The notes: generated by a model from the sequence alone, not told the origin. A stretch of 16,930 nt of DNA from Rikenella sp. (GCA_029054535.1 JAIDFC010000240.1:1-16930); one strand, 5' to 3'. Counted from the stretch's first letter, positions 1 through 7,623 are shown. Program-made: numbers and translations.

Positions 1-1
1 C

Positions 2-1057
2 TCACCGGAAGTCAGGCAGGGAAGCTTTGAGTGGCGACCGGAACAGATAAGCGTTCGCGAAGTCCGGATAGAGTTCGATCGCCCGCGTGTAGTCTTCGAT
101 CGCGCCTCGATAGTCGCCGATTCGGATCCGAACCGACTCCCGGTTGTTGAACACCAGGACGTTCCCCGGATTCGCCCTCGCCACCCGGTCGTAGTCCTCT
201 ATGGCGCGGTTGTAGTCGCCGATCTGGCTTCGCAGAATAGCTCGGTTGAAGTACGTAACGGAGTTCGTGGAGTCGTAGTCGACGGCGCGGTCGAAGTCGG
301 CCAGGGCAGCCATCGGCTGTTGTTTGTTCACATAGGCGTAGGCGCGGTAGAAGTAGGCCACGGCCAGCGTGCTGTCGATCCGCAGCGCTTCCGAGAGGTC
401 GCGGATCCCTTCGTCGTTCCTCCGCTGCACCACTTCGAGCAGCCCCCGGCGCACGTATCCGTCGGCTTCGTAAGGGTTGACCTCCACGGCGCGGTTGAAA
501 TCGGCATAAGCGCGTGCCGTATCTTTCAGGTAGAGGTAACAAGTCCCCCGGTTGGTCAGCGCATTGACATCCGCCGGGCTCGACCGCAGGTAGCGCGAGA
601 AATCCTCGACCGCCCGATCAAATTGCTGGCTCAGGAAGAGCGTAACCCCGCGGCTGTAGTAAGCCGCCGCCATATTGGGCCGCAGCTCGACGGCGTGCTG
701 ATAGTCCCGCAGCGCGTCGTTGTAATTCCCCATCCGCGACCGGGTGATCGCCCGGTACTGATAGGCCATCGTGTAGACCGGATTCACCTCGATGGCGCTC
801 GTGAAGTCGGCTTCGGCTCCCAACAGGTCGTCGAGGTTGTACTTCGCCACCCCCCGCAGAAAATAACCCTCGTACTCCTTCTTCTCGCTCCGCAACAGCA
901 GGTTCAGCATCTCGATCGCTTCCCGATAATTTCCCTCGACGATCAGTTCGCGACCCTTATAGAAAAAATAGGGTTTGTTCAACTGGGCGTGAACGCTCCC
1001 CAGGTCGAACAATCCTATGCTCAAAAACAACAAAAAGGTAACTACACGATTCCTCAT
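2..1057 (-). CDS. Periplasmic/exported TPR-repeat protein, ends mid-repeat
   Basis: This gene encodes a 351-residue protein that begins with a hydrophobic signal peptide (about residues 1-24, ending in SVHA-Q) and continues as back-to-back 34-residue tetratricopeptide repeats. Nine full repeats are visible, each with the usual pattern of A-Y-R-G in helix A and A-x-x-D-F/Y-x-x-A-I in helix B. TPR arrays are protein-binding scaffolds, so it probably works in the periplasm or on the outer membrane; the partner is unknown. I chose the ATG at 1057, not the in-frame GTG further upstream, because it starts the signal peptide and lies just downstream of a good -7 box (1065-1072). The upstream extension is translated repeat DNA. 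The reading frame stops at TGA 2-4 after helix A of a tenth repeat, so the C-terminus may be truncated or frameshifted. The exact role is unrecognised. Confidence 0.85.
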   Translation of the reverse strand: MRNRVVTFLLFLSIGLFDLGSVHAQLNKPYFFYKGRELIVEGNYREAIEMLNLLLRSEKKEYEGYFLRGVAKYNLDDLLGAEADFTSAIEVNPVYTMAYQYRAITRSRMGNYNDALRDYQHAVELRPNMAAAYYSRGVTLFLSQQFDRAVEDFSRYLRSSPADVNALTNRGTCYLYLKDTARAYADFNRAVEVNPYEADGYVRRGLLEVVQRRNDEGIRDLSEALRIDSTLAVAYFYRAYAYVNKQQPMAALADFDRAVDYDSTNSVTYFNRAILRSQIGDYNRAIEDYDRVARANPGNVLVFNNRESVRIRIGDYRGAIEDYTRAIELYPDFANAYLFRSPLKASLPDFR

Positions 1058-1064
1058 AATATTA

Positions 1065-1093
1065 CAAATGTACGACTTTTCATGAATATATAA
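1065..1093 (-). promoter_or_regulatory. Bacteroidota-type promoter of the TPR gene, nearly leaderless
   Basis: On the minus strand TACATTTG (1065-1072) fits the TAnnTTTG -7 box. A TTA at 1091-1093, 18 nt upstream, is a weak -33 element. Only 7 nt separate the box from the ATG at 1057, so the transcript would have almost no leader. Confidence 0.5.
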
Positions 1094-1410
1094 GCGGTCT
1101 GGTTTGCCTGGGCTACGAGTGGGTACTGCTGCTTGTCGGCTTCGCAATCTAATGCTTTGTTCATTCGGGCCGACGCCAGCGGGGCTCAAATGAGCGTAGT
1201 GAGAGTTAACTGTGCTGCGCTTGTTTTTTCCTCGCCGTTCGGCCGAGCGATTCATTCGGACTCGCCGCAAACCGCGATCTTCAATCGCGCGGTCCGACAC
1301 CACCCCCCGCGACGGGCTGTTCTATTTGAAGCCATCCATTTCCGCCGGGGAAATACCCCTCTCGGGCAGAATGCACCTCTTTCCTTTAATCCGCTCAAGC
1401 CGCGGGGGCT

Positions 1411-1440
1411 CATCCTTTTTGGTATGCCCCAAAAAGGATG
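1411..1440. repeat. Perfect 12-bp hairpin with A/T-rich arms
   Basis: CATCCTTTTTGG (1411-1422) pairs perfectly with CCAAAAAGGATG (1429-1440) around a 6-nt loop, TATGCC. A run of A residues follows on the plus strand, so it is not a simple plus-strand terminator. It could be a transcription or recombination hairpin. No other copy is seen in the window. Confidence 0.7.
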
Positions 1441-1520
1441 CAAAAAACGCATCCAAGGAGACTACGCCCCCTTGGCAATCCCCCCTTATCTCTCTTTCGG
1501 TAGTCAACGTATTGCCGATA

Positions 1521-1563
1521 ACCGCGCCCCCAGGCGCGCGGGCCGAACGCCTCCCCTCGGGAG
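1521..1563 (-). repeat. CTCCC/GGGAGG GC-rich repeat module, copy in island A
   Basis: On the minus strand this reads TCCCGAGGGGAGGCGTTCGG, then CCCGCGCGCCTG and GGCGCGGT, matching the modules at 8257-8336 and 16521-16602. The match spans about 40 nt with few differences. Confidence 0.7.
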
Positions 1564-1710
1564 GGACGCACAGCGTCTTTTATTGGCAGCCTCTACCCCT
1601 AAACAATCCCGGGCGACCGACCCGGTGGATTTCAGAAGAAATCAGAACCGCAACTTGCAACCAACCGCGCTCTCCGATCGCGCGACCGACGCCACCCCAC
1701 ACGGAGGGCG

Positions 1711-1729
1711 GTGCCGCTCGGCACTCGAA
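1711..1729 (-). repeat. GTGCCG hairpin module, copy in island A
   Basis: GTGCCGCTCGGCACTCGAA forms a short hairpin (GTGCCG with CGGCAC). The same 19 nt recur in islands C and D and inverted in island B. The strand is given in the common direction of the island. Confidence 0.75.
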
Positions 1730-1782
1730 AGCTGGAGCTTGCTCAGCAACATGCAAGAACTGCCCTCAAGCCGGGCGGGCTC

Positions 1783-1839
1783 CGCCAAATAAGGCCGAGA
1801 GAACCCCAGCAAAAGCCCCAACAGGGCCCCGCGGCGGGC
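1783..1839 (-). repeat. AAATAAGGC-GAGAGAACCCC repeat unit, copy in island A
   Basis: This segment matches 11376-11431 closely over about 57 nt, including AAATAAGGC, GAGAGAACCCCAG, AAAAGCCCCAAC and GGGCCCCGCGG. Partial versions occur at 11311-11345 and, inverted, at about 7895-7930 and 8014-8036. Confidence 0.75.
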
Positions 1840-2028
1840 AACTATAAGGCTGCGAAAAACCAAGCAAAAGACGCGGTGCGTCCCCCCGGCGGGACGGGCG
1901 AACCGAGCAACGTTCCGAGAGCAGAGACCGCTTGCGGGCTATGCCGAGGTAGTGCGAGAAAGACGTAGTCAAACTTCGTTTCGCTCAGGCCTTTCAGCCG
2001 CAAAAAACAGCAAAAGACGCAACGCGTC

Positions 2029-2043
2029 CGATACTGCGTATCG
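2029..2043 (-). repeat. CGATAC/GTATCG palindrome, copy in island A
   Basis: CGATAC, loop TGC, GTATCG. It belongs to the palindrome family also found at 7539, 7607, 11434 and 16192. Confidence 0.7.
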
Positions 2044-2111
2044 CTAACGGTTGTTCATATGTTCATAGAACAGTACGTACCCTCCCGTTTGCCAAGCACA
2101 AAACATATATT

Positions 2112-2142
2112 TTGCGTATTCTGAGGAAAAGTATTACCTTTG
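2112..2142 (+). promoter_or_regulatory. rpsO promoter (Bacteroidota -33/-7)
   Basis: TTG at 2112-2114 and TACCTTTG at 2135-2142, 20 nt apart, match the TTG/TAnnTTTG consensus. The start codon follows 32 nt later, without a recognisable Shine-Dalgarno sequence. Confidence 0.75.
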
Positions 2143-2174
2143 CGGTGCTTTTAATTAATAGACCGTATAATTAC

Positions 2175-2450
2175 ATGAGCACTTACATCGACACGGAGAA
2201 GAAACAGGAGTTGTTTCAGAACTATGGGAAATCGGCGACCGATACCGGGTCGGCGGAGAGTCAGATCGCGTTGTTTTCGTACCGGATTGCGCATTTGACC
2301 GAACATTTGAAGCAGCACAAACACGATTATAATACGCAGCGGGCGCTGTTGAAGCTCGTCGGGAAACGCCGGAGCATGCTGGATTATCTGGTGAAGACCG
2401 ATATCGAGCGCTATCGCGCGATCGTGAAGGCACTCGGGCTGCGGAAATAA
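2175..2450 (+). CDS. rpsO: 30S ribosomal protein S15
   Basis: This gene encodes a 91-residue protein, close to the usual S15 length of about 89. S15 is a primary 16S rRNA-binding protein that organises the central domain of the 30S subunit. The signature is clear: an N-terminal helix (TEKKQELFQNYG), TGSAESQIALFSYRIAHLTEHLKQHKHD in the middle, and RRSMLDYL near residues 65-72, followed by the C-terminal helix. I chose the ATG at 2175 because it gives the family N-terminus and sits 32 nt after the promoter; an in-frame TTG upstream at 2112 would start inside the promoter. The gene lies directly before pnp, an arrangement conserved across many bacteria. A hairpin with a T-run follows the stop. 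Confidence 0.98.
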   Translation: MSTYIDTEKKQELFQNYGKSATDTGSAESQIALFSYRIAHLTEHLKQHKHDYNTQRALLKLVGKRRSMLDYLVKTDIERYRAIVKALGLRK

Positions 2451-2483
2451 ATCGCTTGTTCCGGGCCAGGCTTTTGACCTCGG

Positions 2484-2506
2484 AAGACGCCGGTGTCTTA
2501 TTTTTT
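2484..2506 (+). terminator. rpsO intrinsic terminator
   Basis: AAGAC (2484-2488) pairs with GTCTT (2495-2499), followed by A and six T. It lies 33 nt after the rpsO stop. The short stem suggests partial read-through. Confidence 0.6.
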
Positions 2507-2514
2507 ACGAATCA

Positions 2515-2547
2515 CAGGCTTTGCCATTGGCAGGGCCTGTTTTTTTT
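2515..2547 (+). terminator. Second, strong terminator between rpsO and pnp
   Basis: CAGGCTTTGCC (2515-2525) pairs with GGCAGGGCCTG (2529-2539) as an 11-bp stem with two G-T wobbles and a 3-nt ATT loop, then eight T (2540-2547). The downstream arm overlaps the likely pnp promoter. Confidence 0.8.
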
Positions 2548-2556
2548 GTATCTTAG
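2527..2556 (+). promoter_or_regulatory. Possible pnp promoter inside the terminator hairpin
   Basis: TTG at 2527-2529 and TATCTTAG at 2549-2556, 19 nt apart. The -7 box differs from TAnnTTTG at one position. The -33 element lies in the loop and arm of the hairpin at 2515-2547. Confidence 0.45.
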
Positions 2557-2589
2557 CCCCGAATTTTTACGGAAAAACAAATCAAACTC

Positions 2590-4728
2590 ATGTATTACAA
2601 CGCAACGAAAAAGAATATCGAGCTCAGCGGCGGCCGGACCATCGAGATCGAGACCGGGAAACTCGCCAAGCAGGCCGATGGTGCCGTGGTTGTGCGGCAG
2701 GGAAATACCATGCTGTTGGCTACCGTCGTGGCGGCTAAGGATGCGAAAGAAGACGTCGATTTCATGCCGCTGTCGGTGGAGTATAAAGAAAAATATGCCG
2801 CTAACGGGCGGTTCCCCGGGGGATTCCTCAAGCGGGAAGCGCGGCCGAGCGATTACGAGATTTTGGTGTCGCGGCTGATCGACCGCGCCCTGCGGCCGCT
2901 CTTCCCGAGCGACTATCATGCCGAAGTTTTCGTAACCGTTACCTTGTTGTCGGCCGATCCGGATATTCAGCCGGATGCGCTGGCCGGGCTGGCGGCTTCG
3001 TCGGCGCTGGCCGTGTCGACCATTCCGTTCGGCGGACCGATCTCGGAGGTGCGCGTGGCGCGGATCGACGGGCAGTTCGTCATCAATCCGACCTTCTCGC
3101 AGATGGAAAAACAGCATTGCGACCTGGATATCATGGTGGCGGCGACCGTCGACAACATCATGATGGTCGAAGGCGAGATGAAAGAGGTGTCGGAGGCGGT
3201 GATGCTCGATGCCATTAAATTCGCGCACGAAGAGATCAAGAAACAGTGTCGGGCGCAGCTCGAGTTGATGCAGGAGGTGGGGAAGACCGAAAAACGGACT
3301 TACTGCCATGAGCAGAACGACCTCGCATTGCGGGATGCCGTGGCGGCGGCGACGTACGACAAGGTGTACGAAGTGGCCAAGAGCCAGCTGCCCAAGCATG
3401 AACGGAGCGATAAGTTCGACGAGGTTCTGGAACGGTATTTGGCCGATTTCGCGGCGCAATACGGGGAAGAGGAGTTGGCGGCGAAAGAAAGCATGATTCG
3501 GCGGTACTTCCACGACTATGCGCTGAAGCCGGCCATGCGGAACATGATTCTCAACGACGGGGTTCGGCTCGACGGGCGGAAGACCACGGAGATTCGGCCG
3601 ATCTGGTGCGAGGTGGGTTATCTGCCGGCGCCGCACGGTTCGGCGATCTTCACCCGCGGCGAGACGCAGTCGCTGACGACCGTAACGCTTGGCACGAAAC
3701 TTGATGAAAAGATGATCGACGACGTGCTGCGCGAGGGGACGGAGCGGTTCGTGCTGCACTACAACTTCCCGCCGTTCTCGACCGGCGAGGCGCGGCCGGC
3801 TAGAGGGCTGTCGCGGCGCGAGATCGGACACGGGAACCTGGCGTTCCGGGCTCTGAAACCGATGATTCCGGACGAAGGGGAATGTCCGTATGCGATTCGC
3901 GTGGTTTCCGATATCTTGGAGTCGAACGGTTCGTCGTCCATGGCGACCGTATGTGCCGGGACACTGGCCTTGATGGATGCCGGGGTGAAGATCAAGAAAC
4001 CGGTATCGGGGATTGCCATGGGGTTGATCGCAGAGGGGGATCGGGTGGCGGTGCTGTCGGATATCCTGGGCGATGAGGACCACCTGGGGGATATGGACTT
4101 CAAGGTTACCGGGACGGCGGACGGGATTACCGCCACGCAGATGGACATCAAGGTGGACGGCTTGAGCTATGACGTGTTGGCTGCGGCGTTGGAACAGGCG
4201 CGCCAGGGGCGGATGCACATCCTCGGGAAGATTACCGAAACCATCGCTGCGCCGAGGGAAGACTACAAACCGCACGTGCCGCGGATGGTGCAGATCACCA
4301 TTCCGAAAGAGTTTATCGGGGCTGTGATCGGGCCGGGCGGTAAGGTGATCCAGGAGATGCAGAAGGAGACCGGCACGACGATCACGATTACCGAAGAGGG
4401 CGAGATCGGGAAAGTTGACGTGTTCGGCGCGAATAAGGACGGGGTCGATGCGGCTATCGCCAAGATCAAGGGGATGACCGCCGTGCCGGAAGTCGGGACG
4501 GTTTATCACGGGAAAGTGAAGTCGGTGGTGGCGTTCGGCGCTTTCGTCGAGATTCTGCCGGGGAAAGACGGCTTGCTGCACATCTCGGAGATCGATCACC
4601 GACGGTTTGAAACCATGGAAGAGACCGGGATCAAAGAGGGGGATATGATGGACGTGAAATTGATCGCGGTGGATCCGAAAAATGGGAAATTGAAGTTGTC
4701 GCGGAAGGCGTTGATCGAAAAGGCATAG
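2590..4728 (+). CDS. pnp: Polynucleotide phosphorylase (PNPase)
   Basis: The 712-residue product is a full-length PNPase. The enzyme is a trimeric 3'-to-5' exoribonuclease that uses phosphate to release nucleoside diphosphates and is central to mRNA turnover in the cytoplasm. The domains appear in the expected order: a first RNase PH domain (about 10-145, with FPGGFLKREARPSDYEIL and LIDRALRPLFP), a helical linker (about 150-310), and a second, catalytic RNase PH domain (about 320-550). The catalytic domain carries ESNGSSSMA at 444-452 and the acidic DILGDEDHLGDMDF at 491-504. A KH domain (about 562-625, GPGG loop at 581-584) and an S1 RNA-binding domain (about 634-705) follow. The ATG at 2590 gives the family N-terminus (YYNATKKNIEL). 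No frameshift or missing motif is seen. Codon use is GC-rich. Confidence 0.98.
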   Translation: MYYNATKKNIELSGGRTIEIETGKLAKQADGAVVVRQGNTMLLATVVAAKDAKEDVDFMPLSVEYKEKYAANGRFPGGFLKREARPSDYEILVSRLIDRALRPLFPSDYHAEVFVTVTLLSADPDIQPDALAGLAASSALAVSTIPFGGPISEVRVARIDGQFVINPTFSQMEKQHCDLDIMVAATVDNIMMVEGEMKEVSEAVMLDAIKFAHEEIKKQCRAQLELMQEVGKTEKRTYCHEQNDLALRDAVAAATYDKVYEVAKSQLPKHERSDKFDEVLERYLADFAAQYGEEELAAKESMIRRYFHDYALKPAMRNMILNDGVRLDGRKTTEIRPIWCEVGYLPAPHGSAIFTRGETQSLTTVTLGTKLDEKMIDDVLREGTERFVLHYNFPPFSTGEARPARGLSRREIGHGNLAFRALKPMIPDEGECPYAIRVVSDILESNGSSSMATVCAGTLALMDAGVKIKKPVSGIAMGLIAEGDRVAVLSDILGDEDHLGDMDFKVTGTADGITATQMDIKVDGLSYDVLAAALEQARQGRMHILGKITETIAAPREDYKPHVPRMVQITIPKEFIGAVIGPGGKVIQEMQKETGTTITITEEGEIGKVDVFGANKDGVDAAIAKIKGMTAVPEVGTVYHGKVKSVVAFGAFVEILPGKDGLLHISEIDHRRFETMEETGIKEGDMMDVKLIAVDPKNGKLKLSRKALIEKA

Positions 4729-4856
4729 TTTTTGCAGGAGAGAATGTTGCAGAGCGGGGAGGGGAGTTCGGCCTTGCGCGGGACCTCCCTCTGCGGGCGC
4801 AGCGGGAACGGATCGGGGCTTTCGGTCGTATGACGACGATTTTTTCCTGCTACGAA

Positions 4857-4887
4857 CTGCATTTTTTCAAACAAATTCATACCTTTG
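4857..4887 (+). promoter_or_regulatory. Promoter of the OmpA/TPR lipoprotein gene
   Basis: CTG at 4857-4859 (one change from TTG) and a perfect TACCTTTG at 4880-4887, 20 nt apart. The predicted leader is about 95 nt, the longest of the promoters seen here, which leaves room for post-transcriptional control. Confidence 0.65.
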
Positions 4888-4989
4888 TCATTCACGATCG
4901 ATCCGAGGCCTGCGGCGCCGGATCGGACGCCCGAAACGACAGAACACGGAATACAATAAACCAATTCATTCAATAACAATTAACTGACT

Positions 4990-6738
4990 ATGAGAAAGTT
5001 TTTTAACATCAGTCTCGCGGTTCTCGCTGCGTCGGCGCTTCTCACCAGCTGTAATTGCTTCAGCAAGATGATGAAGAAGACCGCACAGGGTATCACGGTA
5101 ACCTGCGCTCCGGAAGTGGTTACCTTGAAAGGCGACAACGCTGTAACGACCGTTACGGTGAACGTGCCGGCCAAGGCTTTCCACAAATACGGCGTGCTGA
5201 AAGTTACGCCGGTGATCGTTTCGGCTATCGACGGCTCGGAATACGCCGGCGAACCGAAATTCTTCCAGGGGGAAAAGGTACAGGACAACTATACCGTCAT
5301 TCCGTACTCGGGCGGCTCGTTCGCACTGGAAGTGGCGATTCCGTACGATCCGGCGATGCGTCTCTCGCAGCTCGTTTTCAAAGCGGAAGCTAAATGCTTG
5401 AAAAACGGGAAGAAAATCAAAAACTTCACCGAATATAAAACCCCGATCGTGGTGGCTAACGGGGTCAGCTCGCTGCAGCTGATGGCCGACAACTATGCCA
5501 AGGTGGCTATTGCGCCGGATGCTTTCCAACGCGTAACCAACATCTCGGAATCGGCTAAGATCATGTTTACGATCAACCGTTCGAACGTGCGTACCAACCA
5601 GTTGGCCAAAGAAGATATCAAAACCCTCGAAAACTTCATCATCGCCAACTCGGGCGACGCGAAGAAAACCGTAGGGGATGTCTACACCCAGGCTTACGCT
5701 TCGCCGGACGGTCCGCTGGCTCTGAACGACAGACTCTCGAAAGACCGTGGCGCTTCGACCCAGAAAGCCGTGAGCGCTAAGTTCAAGAAAGACAAAATGC
5801 CGGTCGGCACCAAATTCGACGTCAACGCGATGGGTGAAGACTGGGAAGGTTTCAAAGAACTCGTAGAAGCTTCGGATATTCCGGACAAGGCGCTGATCTT
5901 GCAAGTGCTCTCGATGTACAGCGATCCGCAGGTTCGGAACCGCGAAATCAAGAACATGAGCGCAGCTTTCCAGGTGTTGGCTGACAAGATCCTGCCGGAA
6001 CTGCGTCGTTCGAAAATGACCGTTAACGTACGGGTCGAAGGGTTGACCGATGCCGAATTGCGCGAAGCTGTCGCTACGGACATCAACAAACTCAACGTCG
6101 AAGAGATGCTCTTCGCCGCTACGCTCTACACCGACAACGCTACGAAAGCGCGGATCTACAAAGCGGCTGCTGAAAAATACAACTGTTACCGCGGCTACAA
6201 CAACCTCGGGGTCGTGCTGGCCAACGCAGGGGACTATGCTGGGGCTAAGGCTGCCTTCCTGAAAGCGGCTTCGCTGAACAACACCGATCCGAACGTCATC
6301 AACAACCTGGGCGTTATCGCGCTGGCTGAAGGCAAAAAGGCCGAAGCGGCTAAATTCTTCGCCGTATCGTCGGCTCCGGAAGCTAAATACAACAAAGGCT
6401 TGGTGGAACTCGCTAACGGGAACTACGCCGCTGCGGCTCGGACTTTGGACGGCTACAACCAGGCGTTGGCTGAACTCCTGAACGGCAACGTCGCTAAAGC
6501 TAAACAGCAGCTGGCAGGGATGAACAACTGGCGTGCCAACTACGTGAAAGCGGTGATCGCTGCACAGGAAGGTAATGCTGACGCGTTGGTTTCGAACCTG
6601 AAAGCTGCCATCGCTCAGAACCCGCAGGCTGCGGAACTGGCGGCTACCGAAGTGAACTTCTACAACTTCTTCGAACACGCTCAGTTCGTCGAAATCGTGA
6701 AAGTCAAAGCTAAAATGAAATACGAAGTCGCTCGATAG
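4990..6738 (+). CDS. Lipoprotein with OmpA-like region and C-terminal TPRs
   Basis: The 582-residue product starts with a lipoprotein signal peptide; the lipobox LLTSC puts the lipidated cysteine at residue 21. Residues about 30-175 look like beta-rich repeats. Residues about 190-265 resemble an OmpA C-terminal peptidoglycan-binding domain: IMFTINRSNVR, then YASPDGPLALNDRLSKDRGAST, which parallels the usual S-x-N-x-x-LS-x-x-RA motif. Residues about 395-555 contain TPR-like repeats, including YNNLGVVLANAGDYAGAKAAFLKAASLN. It probably sits in the outer membrane facing the periplasm, perhaps linked to peptidoglycan. Codon choice differs from pnp (many GCT, AAA and CTG), which suggests high expression. 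A strong promoter and a 17-bp terminator make it a single-gene unit. The name of the family is not certain to me. Confidence 0.85.
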   Translation: MRKFFNISLAVLAASALLTSCNCFSKMMKKTAQGITVTCAPEVVTLKGDNAVTTVTVNVPAKAFHKYGVLKVTPVIVSAIDGSEYAGEPKFFQGEKVQDNYTVIPYSGGSFALEVAIPYDPAMRLSQLVFKAEAKCLKNGKKIKNFTEYKTPIVVANGVSSLQLMADNYAKVAIAPDAFQRVTNISESAKIMFTINRSNVRTNQLAKEDIKTLENFIIANSGDAKKTVGDVYTQAYASPDGPLALNDRLSKDRGASTQKAVSAKFKKDKMPVGTKFDVNAMGEDWEGFKELVEASDIPDKALILQVLSMYSDPQVRNREIKNMSAAFQVLADKILPELRRSKMTVNVRVEGLTDAELREAVATDINKLNVEEMLFAATLYTDNATKARIYKAAAEKYNCYRGYNNLGVVLANAGDYAGAKAAFLKAASLNNTDPNVINNLGVIALAEGKKAEAAKFFAVSSAPEAKYNKGLVELANGNYAAAARTLDGYNQALAELLNGNVAKAKQQLAGMNNWRANYVKAVIAAQEGNADALVSNLKAAIAQNPQAAELAATEVNFYNFFEHAQFVEIVKVKAKMKYEVAR

Positions 6739-6771
6739 GTTTTCGAACCTACGACGCTGACGTAGATCCGC

Positions 6772-6817
6772 AGAGGCCGGGTACTGTCCAGAGACAGTGC
6801 CCGGCCTCTCGCGTTTT
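6772..6817 (+). terminator. Strong terminator after the lipoprotein gene
   Basis: A 17-bp stem (6772-6788 with 6793-6809, one G-T wobble) closes a CAGA loop. It is followed by CGCG and four T (6814-6817). Confidence 0.85.
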
Positions 6818-6874
6818 GGGCGAGCGAGAGGCCGATTACGCATTTGAACGTACGGTTCGATGACAGATTATCGT

Positions 6875-6882
6875 TATCTTTG
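6875..6882 (+). promoter_or_regulatory. smpB -7 box
   Basis: TATCTTTG matches TAnnTTTG. I see no good TTG at the right distance. Only 12 nt lie between the box and the ATG at 6895, so the leader would be about 5-6 nt. Confidence 0.55.
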
Positions 6883-6894
6883 CCTCCGAAATCT

Positions 6895-7350
6895 ATGGCC
6901 GAACAGAATAAAATATCGATCAAAAATAAACGAGCCACCTTCGACTACGAGATCCTGGAAGAGTGGGTGGCCGGTATCGTGCTGACGGGAACCGAAATCA
7001 AATCGGTGCGGATGGGCAAGGCGAGTCTGGTGGACTGTTATTGTTTTCTGCACCGGGGCGAACTCTACGTGCATGGGATGAACATCGCGGAGTACCATTG
7101 GGGGACCTACAACAACCACCAGCCGACGCGCGATCGCAAATTGTTGCTCAACCGGAAGGAGATCAACAAACTCGAACGGGCATTGCAGGACAAGGGACTT
7201 ACGGTGGTCGGCCTGCGGCTTTTCATCAACGACCGGGGGCTGGCAAAATTGCTGATCGGTTTGGCGCGTGGCCGTAAAAAGTACGACAAACGCGAAAATC
7301 TCAAAGAAAAGGATGCGAAACGCGATATGGATCGCGCGATGAAACGATGA
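6895..7350 (+). CDS. smpB: SsrA-binding protein SmpB
   Basis: The 151-residue product is the tmRNA partner of trans-translation: it binds the tRNA-like part of tmRNA (SsrA) and delivers it to stalled ribosomes. Family features are clear: KNKRATFDYEILEEWVAGIVLTGTEIKSVR at the start of the OB-fold, then G-KASLVDCYC, ELYVHGMNIAEY and HQPTRDRKLLL, and a basic, lysine-rich C-terminal tail (GLARGRKKYDKRENLKEKDAKRDMDRAMKR), the part that enters the decoding centre. I chose the ATG at 6895, not the in-frame TTG at 6844, because the -7 box lies between them and MAEQNKIS fits the family N-terminus. The tmRNA gene itself is not in this window. Confidence 0.97.
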   Translation: MAEQNKISIKNKRATFDYEILEEWVAGIVLTGTEIKSVRMGKASLVDCYCFLHRGELYVHGMNIAEYHWGTYNNHQPTRDRKLLLNRKEINKLERALQDKGLTVVGLRLFINDRGLAKLLIGLARGRKKYDKRENLKEKDAKRDMDRAMKR

Positions 7351-7538
7351 TGCTCGTTTTAGCAACTCGAGTTTGGCTATTTTATGAGAACAGTTCTTTT
7401 GTGAACAACCATAGTGTGAGGTCGTTGGGGGATTTTGGAGAGGGTTTGGGCGTTTGTGGCGCGCGGCCGGAGGCGGTTTTTAGAACGGTCGTAGTATTGC
7501 TTGGCGGGTTTTGTTGGGGTTTTTCAGCGCAGGTTTAA

Positions 7539-7555
7539 GCGATACGGAGTATTGC
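7539..7555 (+). repeat. GATAC palindrome, imperfect copy in island B
   Basis: GCGATACGGAGTATTGC: the same palindrome as at 7607 with a G-T wobble in the stem. It is preceded by a T/G-rich stretch shared with islands C and D. Confidence 0.65.
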
Positions 7556-7606
7556 CCGCCCAGTGGGGGCACCCCGCGCGGCCAGGGAATGTTTTAGAGC
7601 AGTAAA

Positions 7607-7623
7607 GCGATACGTAGTATCGC
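7607..7623 (+). repeat. GATAC palindrome, perfect copy in island B
   Basis: GCGATAC, loop GTA, GTATCGC. It is followed by CCCACCGCGGGCACGCGG, as at 16211-16228, and by ACACGGTTTCTCT about 45 nt later, also as in island D. Confidence 0.75.

Larger units (their letters stand above)
1058..2174. repeat. Intergenic repeat island A (non-coding mosaic)
   Basis: This stretch between the divergent TPR gene and rpsO has no credible gene. It is built of modules that recur in islands B, C and D: the CGATAC palindrome (2029-2043), the AAATAAGGC/GAGAGAACCCC unit (1783-1839), the GTGCCG hairpin (1711-1729), a GGGTAGAGGC-related segment near 1587-1602, the CTCCC/GGGAGG-rich module (1521-1563) and a GATCGCGGTTTG-like end (about 1267-1283). 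Read in the direction of the other islands, the modules run on the minus strand, towards the TPR gene. It also holds private hairpins at 1411-1440 and 1628-1643. The open frames here run through the repeats and show no protein-family signal. The rpsO promoter lies at its right end. Confidence 0.75.

Noticed and set aside
1133..1847. Two overlapping open frames of about 210-220 codons in island A
   Set aside because: They run through repeat modules and hairpins found in other islands in other frames, so they are not coding.
1058..2174. Insertion sequence remnant
   Set aside because: No transposase fragment, no terminal inverted repeat pair and no target duplication could be recognised in any island.
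2512..4599. Long open frame on the minus strand across pnp
   Set aside because: It is antisense to a complete, motif-perfect pnp, has a low-complexity H/R/P-rich translation, and is explained by GC-rich codon use.
4966..6843. Long open frame on the minus strand across the OmpA/TPR lipoprotein gene
   Set aside because: It is rich in F, V, R and H with no family features, runs through the terminator, and mirrors the codon bias of the true gene.
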